Origin: Mactromeris polynyma
Lineage: Eukaryota; Mollusca; Bivalvia; Venerida; Mactridae
NCBI GenBank assembly: GCA_032209605.1
Contig: JASFXZ010000004.1
Location: forward strand, 37,606,401 to 37,670,400
Direction: 5' to 3'
DNA length: 64,000 nt
Shown one piece after another: positions 35,101-46,833 of the stretch. Each line of letters opens with the position of its first letter. Positions within the stretch are counted from its first letter, which is position 1. The notes beneath the pieces were generated by a model, which did not search any database, was not told the DNA's origin, and saw only the letters and a list, made by a program, of their open reading frames with translations. The position numbers and the translations under genes are program-made.

Positions 35101-38100
35101 TTTAAAATTTTGCATTCTCGTGCCTGCGTTACTTGTCTCTTGTTTTAATCAATAGGTTCAAACTTGGCTCGAGAGGCTATTTGGTGACCATTGCCTTCCT
35201 GCATATGAGCTGAATCAGTTCACTGTTGGTGTGTTACATGATTTGATGACAAGAAATGACAGAAAAGAAGATGAGTGTACTCTACTGATCGAGGATCTCC
35301 GACAAAAAGCGGATGAATACAGCTCTGAAAGTAAGCCTGTAGATATTGATATTCCAATTCCTTTTTCAGCACATATTTCTTGAGACATGTTTTATCCCAT
35401 TTTTGTCAAAAACGCAGAAACAAAAACGCTGCTTGTAACTACAAATGATGACAAATGTTGGGAGGATGTAATGTTTAAAGAGTTCCGCGCATGATAATTG
35501 TAACCTAGTTATCACATTGGATGTACAGTCGGACCTCGTTTATTCAACAACCTTCTATCCGAATACTTGGTGTCATCCAAAATGAATATCAGGTCCCGAT
35601 ATATTTGCTTAGACAAGGCGAATTGAAATGGGCTATTCGAAACCATCTATTATTTGAAATAATATTTCGAACAAGATAAATTCGAATGAACAAGGTCCGA
35701 CTGTATGTCCAAAGCTTTTATATTCAGTTTTATTTTAAGGTAGAAGACTTGAAAACATACTGAAGAAAATAAGTTTGACGACTGCTAGTCTTTCCAAGTC
35801 GGGTGAAATGAGTTTACGTACTCTTGCCAATCTTGCTTTAACCTTACAAACAAAAGACACATCTGATACCAGGTATGTACAGCATAAAACATGGCTGATA
35901 ACTTACAGTATTGATGAACACAAAGCACTGTCTTATGTATGTGGCATTCCCTGTATTCTCTCTCCTTAATTTAGTTACACCATTTTGAATACTTATGTGA
36001 CTGGTTTCATCGTTTGATTCACATGGTAGAAATATTAGGCCATAATTAAAATTTTGTTTTATAAACCATACCTACCCATTAGATATCCCTACATGAAAAC
36101 TATTTGAGGAGTCTGAATCAGATTTTTTTGGCAGCATTTTAATAGTTAACACTAGTGTGACCATAAAAATAACTATAAAAATAAACAACCTACCTACCCA
36201 CCTAAATTTTACTGGGTAGGTTTATATCAAACAAACAATTTTTCTGCGCAGCCGTACTAATATGGTTTTGCTATTTGCATATCATCGTTGTGTAAACCAA
36301 TCGAATCTGACTTTACATACTTATGCAATTTCTCTTCAACCGAACAACGTTTGTAACCACGACGCGGATTGGATAACCTTTCGATAAAGGGTTACCTTAC
36401 CGAAATCCACTGAATTTAGGTGAATTTACCGAAATCCATTTTGGATCTGGAGTGACCAGCAATCGTAACATCTCAGCATTTTTTATGTTGCACAACAAAT
36501 CTTAACCTTCAAATTGTGCCGACATCTTTTTTTAAGATATTTCTTGTCTAAGGATTTTCTTATTTAAACACGTCAGTTTTTCCTCTTTGGCAGCTTCCTG
36601 TTGGCGCTTCAGCATTTAGAGGATGAAATTCGTCATACAGAACATGCTCGTAGGACTCAACAGAAAATTTTAAACAACTTGAAAGAGAAAATAAAAACTG
36701 CTGTCATGACACACAGTGATCTAAAACAGTAAGAATACTTGTATATATTTGCTGTATGTCTTGGCGATGTGCATTTTCTCATTTTCTGAATATTTATACA
36801 CCAAACTTTAGAAAGAAAACTGGTGGAAATTTGACATGCCAAAAGATTTAGGGTGCAGGGAGGTAGACTTCAGCCAGATTTTGAATTATCATCTTCATCT
36901 GTTGGGATAATTTTCCAGGGTTGGTCTGATTCGTTATCACAGATGTTTTGCTCCTGGCAATCAAACTTTTGTGCAGAAGAATTCAGAGTCTATATATGAG
37001 CTGTTTACTAGCTAACCATGATTGGTTAGCTCTAGTTATCAGTGAAGTCGATAGTTTAAAGATTTGAGATAGGTTAGCGTTGGGTGATTACAAAGTTTAG
37101 AAGAAAAGTGAAGAATGCATATGACCTTGTAATGTATATTGTTAAAGCGTCACTTCATTTTTTCTGTTTTCTCAGATAGCTTGATTGAAGTTTAAGACCA
37201 CTCAAATTGCATTTCATGTTACAGAAAGACCTTCTGTTAGTTTGATATTGACTGAAACTGAAAGTAGCTGATTTTAGCCATCACACCATAAGTACAGATT
37301 TTGATAGTTTCTGTGTGGAACCTTAAGTGGAATTTCTGATTTATTATTTATCATCTTCATCTGTTGGGATTTTGACAAAATGCTTGGCTCCAGGGTTGGG
37401 AAGTAGACCAGAAGGAAATTGTTTAATTCCCTGGGTCAGCCTGGTGCCTCCCCCCTGAGGGCAACATATTGATAGGTGCATCATTTCCATGTGAGCGCCG
37501 CTGTACGATTTCCAACCTCTTCTATAATTGATGTCATTTCCAGAAAACGTCAAATGTGATGTCACCATTTACTGACAGTAAGAAGTATTTGCCTCATATG
37601 GAACTTATGAAAATGAAGTGACCATATGGAGTAAAAATTGTTTCCTTCTTGCATATAGTGACATCACTTATTGCGTTTTGTTGAAATGACGTCACTTACA
37701 TAAGAGATTGTAAAATCCCATAGCAGCGCTCATGTAGTTACTTCAGTGTATGATATTGTCTCATTTGAAAATTTAGAGGTTTGGATGATTTAGAGAAGAA
37801 AAATGTTGAAGAGCAGCCAGAAATGGAGAAACATGGAAGAGATATACAATTTATTCGCTCAAAAGTAAAAGAATACAAGTCACAGGTTAAAAAATTGGAA
37901 GTAAGTTTTCATATTGCCCTATGTGGTTTAAAAGTGCCAGTGTTGGGTTTTGGCCTATTTTGTGTAAAATTTCGACCCCTTTCCCTTTATGTATATTATA
38001 CATTTTCCTCCATTCTGCATACAATTCCTCTCTTACGGAATTGTTGAAATTTTCAGTCAGATAACCAGAAACATAGTTATAATATATATTTCATGTTACC

Positions 38101-41100
38101 TATCTGTCCTTTATATGCTTGAATTTTAAGAGAACAGAAATATAGAATTTTGTCATGCAAATTCTTTATTTCCACATGATGCTATTTTTCTCTTTTTAAA
38201 TGGTCCTCTACCTTTTCCCTAAAAGGGGTTTACACTAGTGATGGCGTGATTATGGAAAATAATGAAAAAATCGTCGCTAGACATCCAACGTCGGCAACAA
38301 TCGATTATGAACTACAATAATCGATTATAATCGGAAATTTTGACTGAAGTGTAATTTCAATAAGACGATATTATATGTATTCAAATTTTAAAGTTATGAA
38401 CCCGGATACACTTTCAAATCTTAGATGTAGTCAATACAAATGTACAAAACATCTAGTCATTAGTAGTCAACTATTTATTGAATGAAACAATGTTCTAAGT
38501 TTTAATCTGGCTTCTAAATTTTGCCTAAAAATATAGTTGTATAACGACATATGTTGATCAAATTAATTACTTATTTATCAAATATGACTACTAAGTTTTG
38601 AAGACTTCGCCAACCTAGCATATGTTTAGCTATCTACTTGCCGTGGGTCCCAGTTTTTGTACACTTGCATGTACAGCATGTTTTTTAAAATTATGAACCA
38701 TAATATAACTTCCAATGAAATATTTGATTTGCAGCTTCATCTAGAGAAAACCGGGGCTTGTCCTAGTAGTTATCACGAAGCATTGGTTCAAAGAGCTGAG
38801 GTAATAAAAGCTTTATAGTGTCGTGAAGATTCATTGAAATCCTACAAATGGTAGCGCAGACAAATTCTACAGACAGATGGACAGACAGACGTGACTCCAA
38901 TATAGCCCCAATATACTTTGTATCTTGGGGTATTATGACACCATTCAGACATTGATGATAGTGTCATAATACCTCAAGATACAAAGTATATGGCAGTTAT
39001 ATTGGAATCACCTCTGTCTGTCCGTCTGTCTGTAGAATTTGTCTGTGCTACCATTTGTCGGATTTCTATGAATCTTCACAAGACATACTAGTACCAATCT
39101 TAGTTGTGCATATTGTCGACACGTCATGCTTGTATAAAAGTTATGGCTCTTTTTTGAGCAGACTGTAGTTTCATAAAAGTGTTGCATTATTAAATATATG
39201 TTTGTTCACCATGGGGTTATTTTATATTTAAAATACTTGATAAAATGTTGGTTGCATAGGTTAATCAGAAAATTAAAATGTCTTTGTTTTCATACTCGTG
39301 TGTTCATTAAAATAAACAAACAAATCTAGTAAAGATATAACAGGTAGTTACATACTTTGTTTTCTTGTCATATTTTAAGGAATTGGGAAAACTAAAACAG
39401 GAAATTACTCCACTGAAGAAACAACTTGACACATACCATGGTTTGCCTCCAGTAAGTTTTCTTAGCATTTTTTAATTCGTTAATGCTTAGTGCTTGGCAT
39501 TTCACAAGGTCAAGGTTGCACGATAACTAGGGGTGTCACGACGCAATGTGCTGCGTATTGCAATATGTACCACAGCATATTGCGTCATTAACCTTAGCTA
39601 TGACTGTAGATTTTTTCCTAACATTTCTCAATGGATGTTGCTCTTGTATGGTTACAGGCTTTCCAGTGTTCCTAGTTTTTCTAGGCCTAAAGTGCTCCTA
39701 TTTTTCCAAAAAAAACTCCTAGTATTCCTACTTTTTCATCAATAGAGTAGTATGTTGGATAAGGTCGAGAAGTTTTTAACATGGTTTTGGAAATGTTCTT
39801 GCTGAAGAAGACAAGAGGATGTTTAAGTGACTCCTTTGCTGAAAGTGTGATCTGGTGGTCTGGTATCACTGGTGCATAGTCCAACCTTCTCAACTGATGA
39901 CTGAAAAGGTTGGCCTATGGTTCAGTGATACCTGCAAGTGGCTGCAGAAACAAATTACCTGTTAACTAAATGACCCAATTGCCATGGTGTATAATAATCA
40001 AATAAAAAAAAGCTGCAAAGGTAACACTATGTCCTTTCAATAATTCCTATTTTTTATCATTTGACTTCCTATTTTTTTTCCTAAGTTTTGCCTAGTTTTC
40101 TGAGACTTTCATTCCTAGTTTTCTCCTATTTTTTTGGTATATACTGCTGGAAAGCCTGTGATTACACTGTGCATGTTGAGTTTCATGTCCGCTAGTAGAA
40201 CTAGTTTCAAAACAGCCTTGGAGATCTTTTCGTTATAAAATGCATATTGCATGGTTAAACTTGACGAGTTCAGAATAATTTGAAAATAATACAATGTATT
40301 TGCTAATGAATGAAGATCATTTGAAATTAACAATGAAGACAAACAAGAAAATATGAAATTCTGATATCTGTAGTTGGCCTAGATTGTCCTCTAAGTTGAC
40401 ACGATTATGTCTGTAATGTGGTAACATCTTGTATTTTATTTTCCAGGATGCCATTCAGGCTCATATGAGACTGGATGAAATCAAAGACAAAGTGGTAATA
40501 CATGTTTATGATTGTAATATTCTGTTGATCACTTTGAATATATGAGCACTGTCTTGTTTGCTGATTGTATTTACCTTGTCAGATGTCCTGCGACTAAATA
40601 CACATATTTTTTGATAAAACCTGTATTTTGAAACCTCCTTGAACTTAATATTGGAGGGAATTTTGAATTTGTGTTCAAATGAAATCATGAAATTTCATGA
40701 AAGTTAGACGGTGACAAATAATTAGTAACAGTAAATTAGTATAATAAAGATTACACTTGCATTTTAAAATTTTAATTTGATAACAAATTACAATGACTTA
40801 TCAAAACAGTTGTTATAGCAACCAATTCCACAGTCCTGGTAATTTAGTAGAATGAGATACTGAATTTGGTGAGGCATTGGCTCGTCTGTCCCGTTTGGTT
40901 TGGCAAGCCATCCATAATCAAATAAATGTTTATATCTAATTATTAGCCAGATTTTTCAGAGAAAAATTTCAACTTATAGGTTGGCGAAAACCGCGCGGAC
41001 TGGTGGTCAGACTTTGTTAAAAACTGTTCAAAGGATGCATGGATTCATGCACTATTTTTAACAATAATGATTGACGCATGTTTTATATTTAGGACGAACA

Positions 41101-41610
41101 AACCGTTGAAATGACACATGCTTATAGCCCATGTCATAGATTAAAAATTGATATTTAAAATGGGTCATTTGGTCGAACCTGTTGTAACTTTCCTTCTTGC
41201 AAGTCAAAATGTGTGAAAACACAATCTCAAGACATTTCTCTGATGACAATATTTGACAACGATATGATCACAGTATCCGTTTTGTCACTATTTTATTTGT
41301 CACATTTCTTATTAACATGTTACATAGACAGTTTATAGATTTCATTTATTCCAATGTAATGCTTGAACTTCAGAAGTTAATAATTTAGATATGACATATT
41401 TACAGCATCTTGGCACCATACTGGCCGGTTAGACCCTAAGGTATTTGGTAAATAGACAAAACCCCTTGGCATAAGATGCCTGGTTCATTTTAAGCCATCC
41501 TTTATAAAATGTATGTTTTTCCTACTATCAAAAATAATGAAACTTTTCTTTTTTTTCAGGCATCTTTGGAAGAAGAATTGACAAAAAAGATTGATGTTAT
41601 GTTGGTGTAG
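32195..41610 (+). CDS. HAUS1: HAUS augmin-like complex subunit 1 (9 exons, complete)
   Basis: Exons: 32195-32215, 35156-35330, 35740-35872, 36594-36728, 37777-37900, 38735-38800, 39380-39451, 40447-40494, 41560-41610. All are GT-AG with consistent phases, encoding 274 aa against about 278 in vertebrates. Diagnostic stretches are WLERLFGDHCLPAYELN near the N-terminus, LLIEDLRQKADEY, LANLALTLQTKDTS, and ITPLKKQLDTYHGLPP near the C-terminus. These match the family pattern of a conserved head followed by long coiled coil. HAUS1 is one of eight augmin subunits. Augmin recruits gamma-tubulin to spindle microtubules for branching nucleation. The first coding exon is a 21-bp microexon (MNKQHQE) split from the rest by a 2.9-kb intron. 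A tttttttccag just before the ATG may be a splice acceptor from an upstream 5' UTR exon. Confidence 0.94.
32236..32908. mobile_element. TIR-bounded element, about 670 bp, in HAUS1 intron 1
   Basis: The left end TTGACAGTCTATTCTGTCAT continues ATTTAGTGCACTAAAC. The right end, reverse-complemented, reads TGACTGTCTGTTCTGTCATA and continues TTTAGTGCAC. The inverted repeats are about 45 bp with few mismatches. There is no transposase. It begins only 20 bp after the HAUS1 exon 1 donor. Confidence 0.8.
32909..34159. other. HAUS1 intron 1, middle part
   Basis: AT-rich intronic DNA. No gene or clear repeat boundary was seen. Confidence 0.5.
34160..34398 (+). repeat. tRNA-derived SINE (tRNA-Pro-like head)
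   Basis: The head has box A TGGCCGAGTGG and box B GGTTCGAATCC. The anticodon-arm-like segment CTGCTTTGGGAGCGGGAGG resembles tRNA-Pro(TGG). The body follows to about 34398 and ends in an A/T-rich tail (AAATAAATACACAC). No clear target-site duplication. It lies in HAUS1 intron 1. Confidence 0.65.
35526..35703. mobile_element. pogo-like MITE (CAGTCGGACCTCG termini, TA duplication)
   Basis: CAGTCGGACCTCGTTTATTC at the left and GAATGAACAAGGTCCGACTG at the right, each flanked by TA. CAGT ends with a TA target site are typical of pogo/Tc1-mariner derivatives. 178 bp, in HAUS1 intron 2. Confidence 0.85.
36216..36545 (+). repeat. Dispersed repeat with CCGTACTAA.ATGGTTTTGC, copy 1
   Basis: It shares ordered blocks with 56780-57105 (same orientation) and 62395-62965 (inverted): ATGGTTTTGCTATTTGCATA, GAACAACGTTTGTAACC, CCGAAATCCATTTTGGATCT and GACCAGCAATCGTAACATCT. 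It ends about 50 bp before HAUS1 exon 4. Confidence 0.85.
36911..37240 (+). repeat. About 330-bp dispersed repeat, copy 1 (HAUS1 intron 4)
   Basis: Near identical to 41823-42156. Both begin TTCCAGGGTTGGTCTGA and end AGAAAGACCTTCTGTTAG. The interior contains a small palindrome, GAGCTGTTTACTAGCTAACC through GGTTAGCTC. Confidence 0.9.
37492..37732 (-). mobile_element. MITE with TGAGCGC termini, copy 2
   Basis: TGAGCGCCGCTGTACGATTT at the left and the inverted match at the right (CCATAGCAGCGCTCA). It has the same TGACGTCA-type blocks as 98-303 but in the opposite orientation. It lies in HAUS1 intron 4, just upstream of exon 5. Confidence 0.8.
38822..39084. repeat. Long inverted repeat (about 118-bp arms) in HAUS1 intron 6
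   Basis: The left arm 38822-38941 and right arm 38960-39084 are about 90% complementary, separated by an about 19-bp loop. Landmarks are GTGAAGATTCATTGAAATCC against GGATTTCTATGAATCTTCAC, and GGGGTATTATGACAC against GTGTCATAATACCTC. Transcribed with HAUS1, it would fold into a long hairpin. It is probably a MITE. Confidence 0.85.
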
Positions 41611-41808
41611 CCATTGACAATTAGTTCCTATTTACGCTATGCAATTGTTTTATATATAGTTCACCTATTGGACAAACGATTATTCTATTTGAAATGAGCT
41701 GACCTCAGTTTGTATTAGGAATATCTTCATATACCATTCTGAAGCTTACGTAAACAAATTGTTTCATACTTTTTGCCAAACTATGAAATACCAGTTTGAA
41801 GTTTCGAG

Positions 41809-41814
41809 AATAAA
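41809..41814 (+). terminator. Polyadenylation signal of HAUS1
   Basis: A canonical AATAAA lies 199 bp after the stop codon, just before a dispersed repeat that begins near 41823. Confidence 0.6.
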
Positions 41815-41822
41815 ATTGATAA

Positions 41823-42156
41823 CTTTCCAGGGTTGGTCTGAAACGTTATCACAGATGTATTGCTCCTGGCAATCAAACTTTTGTGAAGAAGAATTCAGAG
41901 TCTATATATGAGCTGTTTACTAGCTAACCATGATTGGTTAGCTCTAGTTACCAGTGAAGTCGATAGTTTAAAGATTTGAGATAGGTTAGCATTGGGTGAT
42001 TACAAAGTTTAGAAGAAAAGTGAAGAATGCATATGGCCTTGTAATGTATATTGCTTAAAGTGTCACTTCATTTTTTTCTGTTTTCTCAGATGGCTTGATG
42101 GAAGTTTAAGACCTCTCAAATTGCCTTTCATGTTACAGAAAGACCTTCTGTTAGTT
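41823..42156 (+). repeat. About 330-bp dispersed repeat, copy 2
   Basis: Direct copy of 36911-37240, starting 9 bp after the HAUS1 AATAAA. It may be partly included in the transcript's 3' flank. Confidence 0.9.
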
Positions 42157-42159
42157 TTG

Positions 42160-42255
42160 CTCTTTATTCAACCTCAATATTAAGACCACCTCACTCAAAA
42201 GACCAATTTTCAAGGATCCCAAATAATAAGGTGGTCTTATTATTGAGGTTTACTG
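42160..42255. mobile_element. CCTCAATA-type palindromic MITE, partial copy
   Basis: CAACCTCAATATTAAGACCA at the left and GGTGGTCTTATTATTGAGG at the right. It belongs to the family seen at 46494-46675, 49456-49556 and 61846-62021. Confidence 0.75.
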
Positions 42256-43560
42256 TACACACACAATCATTTGTACCAGTAATGTGGATCAAGTATTATA
42301 GTTTTATACAATTGTGTGCTTTGCTCAGCTTTGTATGAGTGCTTACTGAATTACAATATGTACTAATGTGCTTCTCTGTTGATATAGTTTGATTTGCTTT
42401 TTATTATTTTGTTGTTTATTCATACAGTATGAATCTATTGTAACAACAAGTTATGTTAAACTGTGTAATAGTATTACTAATACTGAACACTTAAATCAAG
42501 TTTTTTTCAAGTTTATTTATACATTCTGCATAAGGCCTGAATAGGGCAGCATTAGCAACATTTCATTTTTACATACAATGAAAACAGAGTGTCACATGAC
42601 AAAAAGGAAACAACAATACATAATATTTACATGTACATTCGTATACACAGTAGCAACATTACAATAGCAACAACAGAAATAAACGAGACATATTCACATA
42701 ATAGTTCATAATACGAACATTACACATATAATTATTTTATATATAATTTAGTGTTTGTGAAGTTGGTGATCAAACCCTGTTCATCGCGGGACTTGAACTC
42801 ACGACCTTCAGATCAGGAGTCAGACGCTCTACCCTCACAGCGTCTCCCTATAAACACTAACCCTATAATGATAACCGTTCAACCATGAAGCCCCGTTACT
42901 AAGATTTCATTTCAAGCATGTGTGTTAATGTATATACCAATTAGTTCAAGCTACATTTTTGTCAGTGGCATCACTCAAAACATATTACATGGATCTTGTT
43001 GAAAATTCCCGAAAAAATAGAGGTCAGTAACGTTAAGTGCTCTTTCCTGTAACTATTGTTGTGAAAGACAATATTGGTTTGTTGTCGATCCCCGACTGGT
43101 TTGTGTCCTTAATGGAAAACATGTAAGCTGATTGTGTTAACGAAATTCAGCAGAAGAATGTAATAACAATTATCACATCATAGTGAGCACAAAGATCATG
43201 CCTACACAGTTTGTACAGGTGTCAATGAGGCCAGTGTGTTTAAAGCACCTTTTCACAGTCACAGAGTAAATGGTACGGTCCCTCTGCAAGGAAAATTACT
43301 GTATTTAAACTCGCTATGCGTCAATAGACGTTCCCGTATGTACAGCTATATGCGTTGATAGACGTTCCTGTACAGCAATACCTTCTATTGACGTCAATGT
43401 CTACCAATGGCCTACAACTTGGATATGTGAGCCAATTCTAACGAACAGTGATACACAGCTCATCCTTCTTCCTGTCCACTATCAGATCCAAGAAACGGTC
43501 GCAAACAGCCACTCCTTAGACACTTTCAAGATGTGGGCTGTCCTTGATGTGTCAGTACAC
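42256..43560. other. Intergenic, HAUS1 to SLC22
   Basis: AT-rich. A minus-strand tRNA-like box-B segment (GAGTTCAAGTCCCGC on the minus strand, about 42790) without a foldable cloverleaf marks an old tRNA-derived repeat. No gene seen. Confidence 0.5.
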
Positions 43561-43580
43561 CAGCTCTATATAATTCTTAG

Positions 43581-43845
43581 CCGCGGCCGTGGTCCAGTGG
43601 TTAGTGCGCTGGACTTGTAACCCGGCGATCTGGGTTCGATTCCCGGTCGCGGCAGGTCATACCCTTCCATGAAAATTTGACAAAAATGTCGATTTTCCTC
43701 CACATGTGGAGAAGTTGCCGGCTCCTTGTGGAAGGGTAAGTTAGTACTGGTAAGAATTCAGTCCAGGAAAAACTGGTTAGGTAAACCGGCCGCCGTATAT
43801 AACTGAAATATCGTTGAGAAACGGCGTTAAACCCGATGAAACAAA
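43581..43845 (+). mobile_element. Young tRNA-headed SINE with perfect 15-bp target-site duplication
   Basis: The head at 43580-43654 folds as a tRNA-Thr(TGT)-like cloverleaf, with box A TGGTCCAGTGG, anticodon loop CTTGTAA and box B GGTTCGATTCC. The acceptor stem is GCCGCGG against TCGCGGC. The body ends GTTGAGAAACGGCGTTAAAC and CCGATGAAACAAA. The insertion is flanked by perfect copies of CTATATAATTCTTAG (43566-43580 and 43846-43860). The 3' end resembles V-SINE/RUDI-like bivalve SINEs as I recall them; the family name needs checking. Confidence 0.92.
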
Positions 43846-44149
43846 CTATATAATTCTTAGTCTCTGCCTGTCATGGTAACTCACCACAGTACGATAATGT
43901 TCCAATGGGAATACAGGAGCATAGCCGGGGCTTGTATGATGCATACGCAAGCTATGTACGAGGCTTGCTGCATCGGAAAATTGTCGTTTTCTAGAACATT
44001 GTGATATAATCTGGTGGCATTTTCACAAACATTACAGTAAATTGATTATAAAGAGTTCTATATACAAACGTTGCTGTAAATTCTTAATATCATTGCATTC
44101 ATAAGAATTTTTGTTTTCCTATTTCTGAAAGCCGAACGTGCCGAACGTG

Positions 44150-44328
44150 TGATGTCACTATTTGCAAGCAGGAAACAATATTTGTTCCATATGGTCACTT
44201 CGTTTTCATATTGCCAAATGTGGCAAATATTGCTTACTGTCAGTACATGGTGGCGTCATAAATATGTGACGTTTTCTGGAAATGATGTCACTTAAGACAC
44301 TGTTGGAAATCATACAGCGGCGCTCATT
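44150..44328 (+). mobile_element. MITE with TGAGCGC terminus, copy 3 (left end lost)
   Basis: Very close to the inner and right part of 98-303 (GCAAGCAGGAAACAATATTT, GGAAATGATGTCACTTAAG, ACAGCGGCGCTCA). The left terminal repeat is missing. Confidence 0.8.
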
Positions 44329-44539
44329 AATGGTGTTTAGAGGGCTTTCCCCAGGGATCCCTGTCCTAAATGACAATATCCCCTTAAAATTCCATTTCAT
44401 TCACAACATCCAAAAGCCTTGATAGCTCTGTGCTGACAGTATGACCATGCAAATAAGAACAATATTTATTTTGATTCGGAGTCTGTTTTTGCGAGACGGA
44501 CGAGATTCATTCCATGTTTTTATTAAAGGACCCCCTGAT

Positions 44540-44800
44540 TGGTGTGAGCACGCGATACCAAAGGTGGGCGGGAACACGCGATACCCAAAGGTTTGCGTGG
44601 ACATGCGATACCAAAGATTGGCGTGAGCACACAATACCAAAGGTGTGCATGGACATGCGATACCCTGATTGGCGTGAGCACACGATACCAAAGGTTGGCA
44701 GGGACACGCGATACCCAAAGGTTGACATGGACATGCGATATCAAAAGGTTTGCGTGGACACGCCGTACCCAAAGGTTGGCATGGGCGTGCGATACCCAAC
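44540..44800. repeat. Minisatellite, about 28-30 bp unit (CGATACCAAAGGTTGGCGTG)
   Basis: About nine tandem copies built from GCGATACC, CAAAGGTT and GGCATGGACA blocks. It produces long frames on both strands (CSRQPLV- and HANLWV-like periodic peptides), which are artefacts of the repeat. Confidence 0.9.
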
Positions 44801-45816
44801 AAGTTGTGTAAGCTTGCGAAAAAAAAGTGCACTTGTCACATCTATGCCGGCGTACTGTACTGAGTTGAACTAAAAACGTGTTGTCATAAAGCGATGTTTT
44901 CAACCATTTGCTAATACATGTACTCACGTTCTCAAGTATTTGTATGCGATTGTTTCAGTGACAGACAATTGACATTATAAAAGACCAATGCTCATTAAGT
45001 CCCTGGCTATTATGGTCAAAGTACCACTGAGTTTATTTTAGTCTCTGTACTTTATACACGTTTGTCAATCGCACATGTACTCGTTTTATGATCGGCTCGA
45101 ATGCCCCGAAATGTCTTCTTTACAAATAAACACACTTTCCTAATTTCCATCTTTATTCAATGATTTTAATGCATACCTATCATACTTGTTTGATTTCAAT
45201 TTTTACTCACACATAAAATGGTTAAAGGCACAATATAGTTACGCTTGTATGAATATGACTATAGACTGGCTTTATGTTTTTTTCATACACAATAAATATG
45301 TATTGAGTGAGTACAGTGTGCAAACTAGATCTAGGAATTAACTCCAAAACACATGTAATCAGGAATGCAATTCGAAGGTAAATACAATTACATATGTATC
45401 TATTTTTTAATGAAATTATAGCGTACACATTGCTCGCTTGAAACGTAGAAGGACTAAAGGTTTCTAACAAAAATGTGCTGAAAGTGTATTGTTGTACACA
45501 AGATTTGATACACTTGGTGGTAATGTGTTAGTATATTTATACTGACGGTCAATGAAAACGCACCATGAAATATACTTCATTATATTTTAGACTGCTATAC
45601 TTTTTGTTGTCAAAACTGAATGAAATGATATTCAGGGAATTACAACAAATGTGTCATGAAAGAACAAATGTATTTTATTGTATTTGAGCTGAATTTTAAT
45701 GCCTAAATGTCAAGGAGAGTGAAATTGAAAGATCACAAAACTGAGTAACGAGTGTGACCGCCGTTTGTGTCTGCTACAGACTGGCATATACGCCTGGCTA
45801 TAAGACGCTGAATCCT
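44801..45816. other. Intergenic, nothing recognised
   Basis: AT-rich DNA without a splice-supported exon or shared repeat. Confidence 0.5.
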
Positions 45817-46078
45817 GGGCCCGTATTCACAAAACATTTTAAGACTGATTCTCAGACTTGGACTTTAAAATTGCAAAAAATAAATTTACAAGTATTTCGT
45901 TTTCATTGTATTTAAACGGATGATTTTTTGCCTGAATATTTCTTGTTACTCACTCTACACTTTTGTCATGTTTTATCAAAATATATTGTGTAATAATAAA
46001 GAAGAAACAATATGAAAATTTACTATTTTAAAGTCTAAGTCTGAGATTCAGTCTTAAAATGTTTGAGAATACAGGCCC
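45817..46078. mobile_element. GGGCCCGTATTCACAAA MITE, copy A
   Basis: The left end GGGCCCGTATTCACAAAACA continues TTTTAAGACTGATTCTCAGAC. The right end, reverse-complemented, is GGGCCTGTATTCTCAAACAT. About 260 bp. Relatives are at 54690-55011 and 62572-62826. Confidence 0.9.
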
Positions 46079-46493
46079 TGCTGTATTGTGGGATAGCATT
46101 CCGCGTGACAAAACCACACTAGAAATGTTGATTACATCATTCTCGGATCCCTGATGTATAAATATAAATTATAGCATAATGATATTAATAGGACGGTTTG
46201 ACGTGACATGTGGTGTTGTCACGAGGCATATAACATGTTGTTTACCCAGTGATATTTACCCTGTGTTTGTTTTGTCCAAAAGTGGGTTTTGCCCAAAAGT
46301 TTTTTTGCCCAGTGGTTTCCCCCCAGTTTATACCTACATAAAATATCGCCCATGCCGGGATTTCAACCTACTAGAAGTCCGGCGTACTGTCACAGTCCAT
46401 TGCGCAGGGTCATAGAACCTCCACGGAGCAGCATCCTTTGTGAGACGTATTTTTTGTGTTGTTTAGAGGTTGTTGCTAAGACGGGTTCAATTT

Positions 46494-46675
46494 CAGTAAA
46501 ACCTCACTTAAAAATCACCTCAATAATAAGACCACCTCTAAATTAAGAACACGTACACTTTTCAAGTTCATTTTGACTGTTCTGCTATTTATTCAACCTC
46601 AGTATTAAGACCAATACGATATTGAGGCCAGTTTTCAAGGGTCTCAACAGTGGTCTTATTATTGAGGTTTTACTG
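46494..46675. mobile_element. CAGTAAAACCTC MITE
   Basis: CAGTAAAACCTCACTTAAAA at the left and TATTGAGGTTTTACTG at the right, with internal CCTCAATAATAAGACCACC blocks. About 180 bp. CAGT ends suggest a pogo-type origin. It lies 160 bp upstream of the SLC22 start codon. Confidence 0.8.
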
Positions 46676-46833
46676 TACAAATGTAATTGTGAATTATAAC
46701 AACAAGAAAACGTGTCATAGGTTGATGTTGCTGATGACCGCTCTGGAGAGATTGTACTGTATGAGAATTGAAAATAACCTTTCCTTAAAAGGGAATTCAT
46801 ATCAGGTCTTACTTTCACACAGACAGTGTTGTC

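Noticed and set aside
42780..42845. tRNA gene on the minus strand
   Set aside because: The box B is good but the anticodon stem does not pair. More likely an old tRNA-derived repeat.
43580..43654. Functional tRNA-Thr gene
   Set aside because: The cloverleaf is good, but it heads a SINE body and the whole unit is bounded by a target-site duplication.
44401..44927. Overlapping frames on both strands as a Cys/His-rich protein
   Set aside because: Periodic translation of the 28-30 bp minisatellite at 44540-44800.
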